Source: Phycisphaerales bacterium UBA2421 (GTDB lineage: Bacteria; Planctomycetota; Phycisphaerae; Tepidisphaerales; Tepidisphaeraceae). Taken from it: a stretch of 64,000 bases of DNA. The translations under genes were made by a program, and so were the position numbers. Within the stretch, counting starts at the first letter, position 1; every line of letters begins with the position of its first letter. Where the stretch lies: positions 177,207-241,206 of the forward strand of contig DDRH01000022.1 in assembly GCA_002343075.1 (NCBI GenBank). The letters run 5' to 3'. The notes under the pieces were generated by a model. That model ran no database searches. It was not told the DNA's origin and saw only the letters and a list, made by a program, of their open reading frames with translations. This document shows positions 1 through 8,112 of this stretch, piece by piece.

Positions 1-2319
1 GCCCTGGATCGCCTTGACGACAATCACGTCATCGCCATCGGTGCCGTCAAAAATCACGCCTTGGGTTTTGTCAGTCTCTACTGCGGCCCCGGACGGCTGG
101 GCGGAACCCCCGCCGAGGTCGACGAAATCGTTGCCGTTGCCGGGATTGATAGCCTGGTTGGCCCCCGCCCCGCCGCGCAGGGTGTCGGTGCCGTTGCCGC
201 CGTCCATGGCGTCATCGCCGTTACCACCCTCGATACTGTCGTTTCCGTCGTTGCCCCTGAGCGTGTCGTTGCCATCGGCCCCGAGGATCGTGTCATTCCC
301 CGATCCTCCTTCGGCGGTATCGTTGCCTGCGCCGGCGTCGATAAAGTCGTTGTTGCCGTTGCCACGGATGCTATCGTTTCCTCCACCCCCGAAGATTCGA
401 TTGGCTGAACCATTTCCACTGATGGTGTCGTTGCCAGAGGTGCCGAAGATGTTCTCGACGTCGAGCCGGACGTTATCGCCTTCGCCGATCGCTCCATCGT
501 CAGCGACGTCGTCGATGGTCACGCGCACGCCCGCACCGCCAACTGATATGAAAACGGCCGTATCGTTCCCCCCGCCGCCGCGCAGTTCGTCTCTTCCTGT
601 GCCTCCGGTGACGGTGTCGTCACCATCATCTCCGTTGAGCGAATCATCGCCGGCATCGCCACTAAGCTGATCATTGCCTGCACCACCGGCTATTGTGTCG
701 TTCCCGGTTGCGCCGCCACCACCGGCACTCAAACCGCTTGCCGGGAACTGATCGCCGCCAAGTGAGTCATTTCCATCACCGCCGACGATGGAATCATTCC
801 CCGCCCCGCCGTCGATGATATCGTTGCCGGCCCCGCCGGTGATCGTGTCGTTGCCCGCGTCGGCCCGAACGGTGTCATTTCCGTCGCCAGCGATAATCGA
901 ATCATTGCCCAGTTCAGGTTCTGAGTCATCAAGGGAGTCAAACAGATTGGAATCGAGCTTGGTGCCGATGAGATCGTCGCCCTTGCCCCCGCTGATCGTG
1001 TCATTGCCAAGCCCGCCGAAGACCTGATCATTTCCGGCGCCTGCTTCGACATAATCGTTCCCCGGCCCGCCGAAGATTGTATCGTTACCACCGACGTCTA
1101 GCACACGATCATTTCCAACGCCCGCGAGCACGAGATCGTTGCCGGCACCGGTTGCGATCGTGTCATCGCCAAAGCCGGCGTCGATGAAATCGTTGTCTGG
1201 GCCGCCGGTGATTCGATCGTTTCCACCGCCGCCTTCGATGGTAGCCTGTTTCTCGGCTTCGAGGTTGTCGTCGCCATCGCCGCCTTTGATGGTCGAACCC
1301 GCGCCGCGTGTGGTGAGGGAATCGGAGCCTTTGCCGCCGACCAGCGAGTCGCGACCCAGCCCGCCGTCAACGATGTCATTGCCGTCCCCGCCAATGAAAG
1401 TATCGTTGAAATTGGTCAGCGTATAGGCCTCAAAGTTCTTCAGAATGTCGTTTTCCCCTGGCTGGCCGTCATCGCCAAAGGTGTCGGCGGTGACACGGAC
1501 GGCGTTTGCCTGCGATGTTCTTGAGACGCGATACTCCAGCTTGTCGAGGCCGTCCCCGCCGTTTAGATCGTCCTTACCCAGCCCGCCGTCGATGGTGTCG
1601 TTGCCCCCACCGCCAAAGAGCGTGTTCGGGCCTGAGTTTCCGAGGATGACGTCGTTGTCCAGCCCTCCATTTGCGTTGTTGATTCCCAGGCCAAACTGGT
1701 CACCCTCGCCAGCCGCTCCCTGAACCGGCGTGGTTTTGCTCAAGTCGATGAACACCGGGCTGGTACGGCTGAGATAGCTTACCCTGTCCGTGCCACCGTT
1801 TGGCACGATGGTATCAGCGCCCTCAGGACCCTGGTTGTTGTCATTGAAGCTGTCATTGGCAACCGAACCGGTGTAGCGGTCGTTGCCGGGGCCACAATCG
1901 AAGATGATGTTTCGACCGTTCTTGCTCTCCACACGGATGTTGTCGTTGCCCGGGCCATCGGATACGGATGCGGATCGCGGATCGAGCAAGACGAGCGTGT
2001 CGTCGCCATTCCCGCCGGAAACCGTTGCCGGCAACGCCGCGTCGAGAAGGCTCTTGCCGAGGCGCACCGATGCGTTGTCGTTTCCGTCGCCCAGCGAAAT
2101 CTTCACTTCATCAAGGCTGGGAAAATTGAAGTCGGACTGTACACCGTTCAGCCGAACTCGCATGGTGTTGCTCGAAAGCCCGACCAGGTCTATCGTCAGA
2201 CTGTCATTTCCGGGCGTGCCAACGATCTCCAAGACTTGGAAAGGGATGCCTTGCCGGACGATCTGAATCTGTTGTGCTGCAAGGAAAAGTCGGCCTTCCA
2301 GCGGTTCAATCTTCGCCAT
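1..2319 (-). CDS. RTX-type (hemolysin-type calcium-binding repeat) secreted protein, C-terminus beyond window
   Basis: The frame is open for 773 codons from an ATG at 2319 (GGAG lies eight bases upstream) to the left edge, so the C-terminus is missing. Residues 6-15 (PLEGRLFLAA) match the N-terminal LEPR-XLL-type motif of planctomycete secreted proteins. Residues about 20-235 are a lead-in domain. From about residue 236 to the edge the protein is dozens of near-nonameric Gly/Asn/Asp units of the GGxGNDxI/L type, which in RTX proteins bind Ca2+ in a parallel beta-roll. Two non-repeat breaks (roughly residues 285-310 and 590-620) separate repeat blocks. No adjacent type I secretion genes are visible. 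It could be an adhesin, S-layer-like protein or secreted enzyme; the missing C-terminus would decide. Both other-strand and other-frame readings here are low-complexity shadows of the repeats. Confidence 0.85.
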   Translation of the reverse strand, partial: MAKIEPLEGRLFLAAQQIQIVRQGIPFQVLEIVGTPGNDSLTIDLVGLSSNTMRVRLNGVQSDFNFPSLDEVKISLGDGNDNASVRLGKSLLDAALPATVSGGNGDDTLVLLDPRSASVSDGPGNDNIRVESKNGRNIIFDCGPGNDRYTGSVANDSFNDNNQGPEGADTIVPNGGTDRVSYLSRTSPVFIDLSKTTPVQGAAGEGDQFGLGINNANGGLDNDVILGNSGPNTLFGGGGNDTIDGGLGKDDLNGGDGLDKLEYRVSRTSQANAVRVTADTFGDDGQPGENDILKNFEAYTLTNFNDTFIGGDGNDIVDGGLGRDSLVGGKGSDSLTTRGAGSTIKGGDGDDNLEAEKQATIEGGGGNDRITGGPDNDFIDAGFGDDTIATGAGNDLVLAGVGNDRVLDVGGNDTIFGGPGNDYVEAGAGNDQVFGGLGNDTISGGKGDDLIGTKLDSNLFDSLDDSEPELGNDSIIAGDGNDTVRADAGNDTITGGAGNDIIDGGAGNDSIVGGDGNDSLGGDQFPASGLSAGGGGATGNDTIAGGAGNDQLSGDAGDDSLNGDDGDDTVTGGTGRDELRGGGGNDTAVFISVGGAGVRVTIDDVADDGAIGEGDNVRLDVENIFGTSGNDTISGNGSANRIFGGGGNDSIRGNGNNDFIDAGAGNDTAEGGSGNDTILGADGNDTLRGNDGNDSIEGGNGDDAMDGGNGTDTLRGGAGANQAINPGNGNDFVDLGGGSAQPSGAAVETDKTQGVIFDGTDGDDVIVVKAIQG

Positions 2320-2483
2320 TTTTGATACTCCGAGTCAACATAGCCTCACGACGCAATCCTGCCCTGTATTGCGCGCGACCCACCAGATTGCTCATCAGTT
2401 TTTTCTTTTGTGGCGATCGGTAAACTGTGGCCCAGCCGGTCGGGAGCGGCCGGCTCAACTGATTCTGTTTCCCGGAGATTTTT

Positions 2484-3791
2484 GTGGCTGATATTCGTCC
2501 TTTTCATGCGATTCGCTACGCCGATCGGCTCGCGGCGGAGCACTCGAACCTGATCGCCCCGCCTTACGATGTGCTCGATGCCGGACCTAAAAAGGCGCTG
2601 CAAGACAAGCACCCGAACAACGTGGTGACGATTGACCTCCCTTTCACCCCGCCGAAGACGGTCGGGCCGGACAGTGTGTATGAGCAGGCAAACTTGACCA
2701 TGCAAGCATGGTTGAGCGCCGGAATCCTGCAAAAAGACCGCCGCCCGGCGATGTACCCCTACGCCCAGAGCTACCAGCACCACGGCAAGACCTTCCACCG
2801 CCGGGGTTTTATTGTGCTTGTGAAGCTTACGCCGTTTGGCGAAGACGTCATTCCCCACGAAAAAACGTACGCGGGGCCGATCGAAGATCGACTCAAGCTT
2901 ATGCACGCCACGGGTGCGCAACTCTCGCCGGTGTTTGGCCTGTTTAGCGACCCTCGCAATGAAGTCACCCGGCTGCTTTACAGCCAGGTCGGCAAGCCGC
3001 AGGCGACCGCGACCATGGACGGCGTGACCAACCAACTCTGGAGCGTCATCGACGCTGAAATCGAGCGGCAGGTGATCGATCTGATGGACGACAAGAAAAT
3101 CTACATCGCCGATGGCCATCACCGGTACACAACCGCGTTGCATTACCAGAAGCAGATGATCCAACGCAACGGCGGCAAGCCGCTGGCAATAAGTGACCCT
3201 GCCAACTATTGCATGTTTGTGCTCGTTGCGATGCAAGATGACGGCCTGCTGATTCTGCCGACTCACCGCATGCTACAACTGGAAACCCCATTCGACCTCG
3301 CGGTGTTCAAAGCCGCCCTTGGCGAGGCGGCAATCGTAACCGATGTGCCGGTCTCCCCAGAAGAGATTGAACGGTGGACCGATGAGCAGCTTCCCAAGCT
3401 GCCGGCGCATACCTTCGGCCTCTACGACGGCGCAACGCGAATGCTGCACAAGATCGAGTTTCGCGACGGGGATGTGCTCAAGAAGTACGAGCCAGATAGA
3501 TCGCCGGCGTGGAGGAAGCTTGATGTTGCGATTCTCCAGCGATATCTGGTCGAGGAGATCATCCAGCCCAGGTTCACCGGCGGTAAGGAAGCGAAAAAGG
3601 GCTATAGCGCCTACGCAAAAGACATCGTGCCGATGACCGACGGCCAGAACCACCATATCGCCCTCATTACAAAGTCCACGCCGCTGCATGCATTGGAAGA
3701 GCTTGGAAAAGTGGGCGAGGTGATGCCGCAGAAGAGCACTTTTTTCGTGCCCAAGCTTGCCACCGGGATGACGATCAATCCGCTGCGATAG
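2484..3791 (+). CDS. DUF1015 family protein
   Basis: This 435-residue protein spans the full length of the DUF1015 family (about 400-450 aa). It carries the family N-terminus with an APPYDV motif (residues about 26-31) and the diagnostic DGHHRYTTAL motif near residue 209. The start is GTG at 2484, preceded by GGAG at 2474-2477 with good spacing. The biochemical role of DUF1015 proteins is not established to my knowledge; they look like cytosolic enzymes with no signal peptide or membrane segment. It is transcribed divergently from the RTX gene and convergent with nnrD, so it is probably monocistronic. Confidence 0.85.
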   Translation: MADIRPFHAIRYADRLAAEHSNLIAPPYDVLDAGPKKALQDKHPNNVVTIDLPFTPPKTVGPDSVYEQANLTMQAWLSAGILQKDRRPAMYPYAQSYQHHGKTFHRRGFIVLVKLTPFGEDVIPHEKTYAGPIEDRLKLMHATGAQLSPVFGLFSDPRNEVTRLLYSQVGKPQATATMDGVTNQLWSVIDAEIERQVIDLMDDKKIYIADGHHRYTTALHYQKQMIQRNGGKPLAISDPANYCMFVLVAMQDDGLLILPTHRMLQLETPFDLAVFKAALGEAAIVTDVPVSPEEIERWTDEQLPKLPAHTFGLYDGATRMLHKIEFRDGDVLKKYEPDRSPAWRKLDVAILQRYLVEEIIQPRFTGGKEAKKGYSAYAKDIVPMTDGQNHHIALITKSTPLHALEELGKVGEVMPQKSTFFVPKLATGMTINPLR

Positions 3792-3835
3792 GCGCGGTGC
3801 GTTTCGACGGCGCAAAGGCTGCCGGGGCTCATTAA

Positions 3836-4729
3836 TCAGAGTGAATAATCAGTAAAGGCCGCGGCAAGGGATGAGATGACGTCGCGCGCCACCGCGGAGC
3901 GAGCGCCAAAATGCTCGCCGGCAATCTCACCCGCCCTGCCATGAAGCCGCGCCCCGGCGCAGGCGGCATCGAACGCGGTCATTCCCTGGCCGAGGAGCGA
4001 CCCAATCACCCCGGCAAGCACATCCCCGCTGCCCGCCTTGCTGAGGGTGCTGTTGCCGGTCGAGTTGATATACGCCCGCGTTCCGTCTGTGACGATCGTT
4101 CTTTCGCCTTTGAGCAGGACGATCGCGCCCAGTTTCTGCGACGCGGTCATGGCAACGTCCACACGGCCGCGCGGGTCGGTGGGGATTGCACCGATGCCAA
4201 TACGTTTGCCGAGTCGGAGCATCTCGCCGGGATGTGGCGTTAGAATTGTGTGCTGAAGTTCCCTGGGCCACTTCTTCTCACTTGCGAGGATATTGAGCGC
4301 ATCAGCATCGACCACGGTAGGCTTCCTATGCTTTAACAATGCCAGAATGCGCTTTCTTGCACGATTGGTCTGCCCCATTCCAGGTCCGACGACCAGCGCA
4401 TCAGCAGCAGAAGCCGCGGCAGCGAGAGTGCGGTCTGACTTCTCATCCAGTGGTAAACCGATGAGTTCGGGGGTAATCGACATCGCAGACGGCAAGACCC
4501 CCCGCGGCACCGCGACCTGCACCAGCCCGCTGCCGCAGCGCAGCGCCGCCGTCGCCGCCAGCAATGCCGCGCCAAACATCGCCTCATCGCCGCCGACAAC
4601 CAACACTCTGCCAAACATCCCTTTATGGCCGTGCGCAGGTCGCGCGGGCAGGGGCGGAACAGCGTAGACGCGCCTAATCTCGCTCGGTGATTTGGGTTCC
4701 TCTTTTCGCTTCGGTTTTGCCACGATCAT
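3836..4729 (-). CDS. nnrD: ADP-dependent (S)-NAD(P)H-hydrate dehydratase
   Basis: This 297-residue ribokinase-fold protein has the YjeF C-terminal domain signature: VVGPGMG near residue 118, a TPHPGEM segment and GSGDVLAG near residue 233. The family repairs damaged NADHX/NADPHX by ADP-dependent dehydration. The N-terminal epimerase domain (NnrE) found in many bacterial YjeF fusions is absent. The start is chosen at 4729 because its ATG overlaps the tsaD stop as ATGA, giving translational coupling. An upstream ATG at 4840 would run deep into tsaD and adds an unrelated Cys/Arg-rich tail. Confidence 0.9.
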   Translation of the reverse strand: MIVAKPKRKEEPKSPSEIRRVYAVPPLPARPAHGHKGMFGRVLVVGGDEAMFGAALLAATAALRCGSGLVQVAVPRGVLPSAMSITPELIGLPLDEKSDRTLAAAASAADALVVGPGMGQTNRARKRILALLKHRKPTVVDADALNILASEKKWPRELQHTILTPHPGEMLRLGKRIGIGAIPTDPRGRVDVAMTASQKLGAIVLLKGERTIVTDGTRAYINSTGNSTLSKAGSGDVLAGVIGSLLGQGMTAFDAACAGARLHGRAGEIAGEHFGARSAVARDVISSLAAAFTDYSL

Positions 4730-5811
4730 CGCCTCGGTATCGAGCTGCTCGTTACGGCGTCTAGGTCCAGGCTTGCTGCTTGCCCTGCTTGGCACAACAC
4801 ATATCCAAGCCCGGCAATCATGGCAGCATTGTCGGTGCAATATTGCATCGGCGGGGCATGAACGGGCACTGGTAAACCCAAAAATGCTTCCCGCAACCCG
4901 CGATTGGCCGACACCCCCCCACCCATAACAACCGAGTTTGCATTAAACTGCTTCACCGCGCGCGATACTTTCTTAAACAGCGCGTCAACGCAGGCTGCCT
5001 GAAAGCTGGCGGCGACATCCTTTATTTCTACGTCGGTCAAATCGTCTAACGTGCGCTCTTTTCCCTGGTACCCGAAGACCTGATATCGCACCGCAGTCTT
5101 CAGCCCGCTAAAGGAAAAATCGAGCGAATCACGCCCGAGCATAGACCGCGGCAGTTTCAGCGCCGCGGGGTTGCCGGCTGCGGCGAGTCGGTCTATTTCC
5201 GGCCCGCCGGGGAAAGCTAACCCGAGCATGGCGGCAACCTTATCATAGGCCTCGCCGACAGCATCATCGATCGTGCTGCCGATCAGCTCGATATCCAGCC
5301 AATCGTTCACAAGATAAAGCGCGGTATGCCCCCCGGAGCAGACCAGACCGACAGCGGGCAGCGAAAGGCAGGTAACCGACGAAGGCAAAGACCGTAACAG
5401 CGCTTCGCCTTCTTGCCCCTTGCCCTGTATCAAATGCCCCTTCTCTGCGAGCATCACGCTGTAGAGGTGGGCCTGCACATGGTCGACCGGCAGTAGCGGC
5501 TTGCCAAGCGACCATGCAAGCGTTTTCGCCGCGGTCACGCCGATGAGCAATGAGCCGATCAGCCCGGGCCGATGCGCCACGGCGATCGCATCAAGCTCTG
5601 TGAGTGCGATATCTGCCATATCCAGCGATTCGCGGATCACGGGCATGATGTTTTCGATGTGAGCGCGCGATGCGATCTCCGGCACGACCCCGCGAAACTT
5701 TTCATGCAACTGAAACTGTGTGGCAATGGCCGAAGAATGCACAATCCGCCCGTCCTCCACCACCGCGGCTGCGGTCTCGTCGCAAGTTGATTCAATACCG
5801 AGCATTAGCAT
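4726..5811 (-). CDS. tsaD: tRNA N6-adenosine threonylcarbamoyltransferase TsaD
   Basis: This 361-residue protein of the Kae1/TsaD family transfers threonylcarbamoyl to A37 of ANN-decoding tRNAs. It shows the GIESTCDET start, the metal-binding HVQAH at residues 111-115, CSGGH at 158-162, the LDFSFSGLKT segment and a C-terminal CTDNAAMIA. A stretch of about 23-30 residues (roughly 122-152) is inserted between the HVQAH helix and the conserved VGLVCSGGH strand, compared with the E. coli protein. It overlaps nnrD by four bases. The partner TsaC is also in this window, fused to a phosphatase (40720-41844). Confidence 0.95.
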   Translation of the reverse strand: MLMLGIESTCDETAAAVVEDGRIVHSSAIATQFQLHEKFRGVVPEIASRAHIENIMPVIRESLDMADIALTELDAIAVAHRPGLIGSLLIGVTAAKTLAWSLGKPLLPVDHVQAHLYSVMLAEKGHLIQGKGQEGEALLRSLPSSVTCLSLPAVGLVCSGGHTALYLVNDWLDIELIGSTIDDAVGEAYDKVAAMLGLAFPGGPEIDRLAAAGNPAALKLPRSMLGRDSLDFSFSGLKTAVRYQVFGYQGKERTLDDLTDVEIKDVAASFQAACVDALFKKVSRAVKQFNANSVVMGGGVSANRGLREAFLGLPVPVHAPPMQYCTDNAAMIAGLGYVLCQAGQAASLDLDAVTSSSIPRR

Positions 5812-5856
5812 CGTGCTTTCCGTGCTTTCGGTGCCGTCGGACGCCTGCGCCGGTGA

Positions 5857-7191
5857 TTACTGATCGCGCGGAGGCGCGTTCTCGCTGCCGAGAACGAGAA
5901 GTGCCGTCATGGTATCGACAGCGCGCTGAAGCTGCGCATCCAAGGGCGGCTCGGGTGTCGCCGAGGCTGCAGTGCCGGTAGTGGGCGCTGTAGTTGGTCG
6001 ACGGAACAACTCGGCCTCGTATCGCTGCCGCTGCAGTCCCAGTTGCGACTCTTCGTCGAGTCGGACGGTGATGTTTGGCTCCACCCCCCAGTCGGTGGCA
6101 TCCTTCTTACGGTGCACAAGTCGCCCGCTGGGCAGGTAATAATATGCAACGGTCATCTTCAACTCACCGCTGTCTTGTTCGAGTGGGACGACTTCCTGCA
6201 CGCTTCCCTTTCCGTAGCTGCGTGTCCCGATCACGATGGCGCGCTTGTTGTCCTTCAGGCTGCCCGCCACCACTTCGCTGGCCGAGGCGCTGTTCTCGTT
6301 GATAAGGACAATCATCGGAAATCGCGGCAGGGTGATTTCGGTCGTCGCCTTCACAACCTGCTCGGCCCGATACCGCCCACGCGTGCTAAGGATTGTCCCG
6401 CTATCTACAAAGAGGTCGGTAATCTTGATCGCCTGATCCAGCCTCCCACCTGGGTTGAATCGCAAGTCCATGATCATCCCCTGCATGCCCTGCTTGAGCA
6501 TGGTTTCAACAGATGTTTTGACCGCCTCGTAGCTGTCGGGTGTGAATTGCGTGAGGCGCAGGTAAGCAATCTTCGGATCATCTCCGATGAACCAGTCCCA
6601 TTGATTCTCTTCATCGCGCCCCCAGCCGCGCGCGGTGGGGACAATCACCTCTTCGCGCGTCATAATGAGTTCGAGAATCTCACCGGTGGTTCGTCGCACC
6701 TGCAGCTTGATCTCGCTCCCGAGCGGGCCGGCCAACTTCTTAACGGCGTCGGACAATCGCTGACCTTCCACGGTCTCGCCGTTGATTTTCAGGATCAGAT
6801 CGCCGGCCATGACCCCGGCCTTGAACGCGGGACTGCCGTCAACGGGCGTGACGACCTCAATCGCACCATTTTCGAGTTGGTTGAGCTGGACCCCAATGCC
6901 CTTAAACGAACCCTCGAGCATGCGATCGAAATCCTCCTGCCGCGATGGGGGAACGTAGACGGTGAACGGATCAAGCTCGTGCAGCAGCCCCGTGATGGCC
7001 GCCTGGCGCAGCTGTGCAGGATCGGTTTCCTCCACATAGTTGTTGCTCACCTGCCGCTGGATGTCGATCAGAGTGCGGACGAAGGAAAAGTCGTCATCGC
7101 GACTCCCGCCGGGTACGCCGCGCGACACCGTGACTGATGTCACGACAACTGCAAACAGCACTAATGTCCAGAGGATTCGTTCTCGCTTCAT
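5857..7191 (-). CDS. S41 family C-terminal processing peptidase (CtpA/Prc-like)
   Basis: An N-terminal hydrophobic segment (residues about 7-25) anchors or exports the protein. A PDZ domain follows (about 85-170) with an FKGIGVQL start, then the S41 protease core. The catalytic serine lies in the NENSASASE motif near residue 300 and the lysine in YGKGSVQ about 25 residues later. These periplasmic or envelope proteases trim protein C-termini. The start is ATG 7191 with AAGGA eight bases upstream; a GTG directly before it (7194) is the alternative. The tail is Thr/Pro/Ala-rich. It is followed closely by tsaD and nnrD in the same direction, so the three may be co-transcribed. Confidence 0.92.
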   Translation of the reverse strand: MKRERILWTLVLFAVVVTSVTVSRGVPGGSRDDDFSFVRTLIDIQRQVSNNYVEETDPAQLRQAAITGLLHELDPFTVYVPPSRQEDFDRMLEGSFKGIGVQLNQLENGAIEVVTPVDGSPAFKAGVMAGDLILKINGETVEGQRLSDAVKKLAGPLGSEIKLQVRRTTGEILELIMTREEVIVPTARGWGRDEENQWDWFIGDDPKIAYLRLTQFTPDSYEAVKTSVETMLKQGMQGMIMDLRFNPGGRLDQAIKITDLFVDSGTILSTRGRYRAEQVVKATTEITLPRFPMIVLINENSASASEVVAGSLKDNKRAIVIGTRSYGKGSVQEVVPLEQDSGELKMTVAYYYLPSGRLVHRKKDATDWGVEPNITVRLDEESQLGLQRQRYEAELFRRPTTAPTTGTAASATPEPPLDAQLQRAVDTMTALLVLGSENAPPRDQ

Positions 7192-7227
7192 CACAACAGT
7201 CCTTGATAGACAGGCATGCCTTCATCA

Positions 7228-8007
7228 CTACTTGATTTCGTCGAGCATCTTCAGGATCGCGGCGTTGACGCGTTCGGGCTGCTCCATCGTGGAGATATGG
7301 CCCGCTCCTTCGACTCTCGCGATCCATGACCGGGGAAGCCCGTCTCGCATGCGTTGTGCCACCTCCGGCGGAGTGATCACGTCATACTCGCCGACCATGA
7401 CAAGCGTGGGCGTCCGAATCGAAGCAAGCAGCGGCGTGAAATCTTCGCGGTCCCGCATTGCCCCGATAGCTGCGCAGACAGTGTCGACCGGCTGATCGCG
7501 CATGATCTGCCGAAGCTTTTCCGCCACTTGTGGCCTTTGGTGCGTGGTGCTCTGCGCGAGCATCTTCCCAAACATCATCTCCACAACCGCGGTCATGCCC
7601 CGGGCGCGGGCTGCCTCGATCATTCGGTTGCGATTTTGCTTTCCTTCGTCGGTATCGGCTTCGGCCCGGGAATCGATGAGCAGCAGCGCCATTACGTCCG
7701 CGGGAAACGTCTTCACGAATGACATCGAGACATAACCACCCATCGACAGCCCGCCGAGGACGCAGGGCAGGGCGTTAATCGACTGCAGGTACGAATGCAG
7801 TTGCCCAGCGAGCCACGACATTGACATCTCCGCAACATCATAGGGCTGCGAAAGCCCGAAACCCGGAAGATCGGGCACAATCACACGGTGTCGCGCCGAC
7901 AGCGCATCTAATTGGTCATCAAACACGCGGCCGTCGAGCGGAAACCCGTGGACGAGCACGAGGGGCGCGCCCGATCCCCGTTCTCTATGTTTTATCTGGT
8001 TCGACAT
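7228..8007 (-). CDS. alpha/beta-hydrolase fold protein
   Basis: This 259-residue protein has the complete catalytic set: an oxyanion loop VHGFPLDG, nucleophile Ser88 in GLSMGG, an acid in GEYD near residue 205 and a histidine in GAGH near residue 238. The layout resembles esterase or 3-oxoadipate enol-lactonase-like hydrolases, but the substrate cannot be inferred. The ATG at 8007 begins directly at the conserved N-terminus (MSNQIKHRERG). Longer readings upstream overlap the divergent phosphatase gene and lack homology. It lies 36 bp upstream of ctpA on the same strand and is probably in the same unit. Confidence 0.88.
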   Translation of the reverse strand: MSNQIKHRERGSGAPLVLVHGFPLDGRVFDDQLDALSARHRVIVPDLPGFGLSQPYDVAEMSMSWLAGQLHSYLQSINALPCVLGGLSMGGYVSMSFVKTFPADVMALLLIDSRAEADTDEGKQNRNRMIEAARARGMTAVVEMMFGKMLAQSTTHQRPQVAEKLRQIMRDQPVDTVCAAIGAMRDREDFTPLLASIRTPTLVMVGEYDVITPPEVAQRMRDGLPRSWIARVEGAGHISTMEQPERVNAAILKMLDEIK

Positions 8008-8112
8008 CGTCGATAGAGCATATGCCAGCGATCGGCGGGCGACAAACCCAATCCTGGTTCGCCGGCACTTGCTCCGGTGAGATTTCGCGCTTAGAACGTG
8101 CTGACAAACGAT

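Noticed and set aside
14..2266. Several Pro/Ser-rich or Val/Ile-rich open frames on both strands at the left end
   Set aside because: They are frame shadows of the GGxGND repeats of the RTX gene, whose own frame is open across the whole segment and starts with a typical N-terminus and ribosome site.
6043..7137. 364-codon plus-strand frame opposite the S41 protease
   Set aside because: No homology pattern, and the minus strand carries a complete protease with PDZ and catalytic motifs; GC-rich antisense frames are expected.
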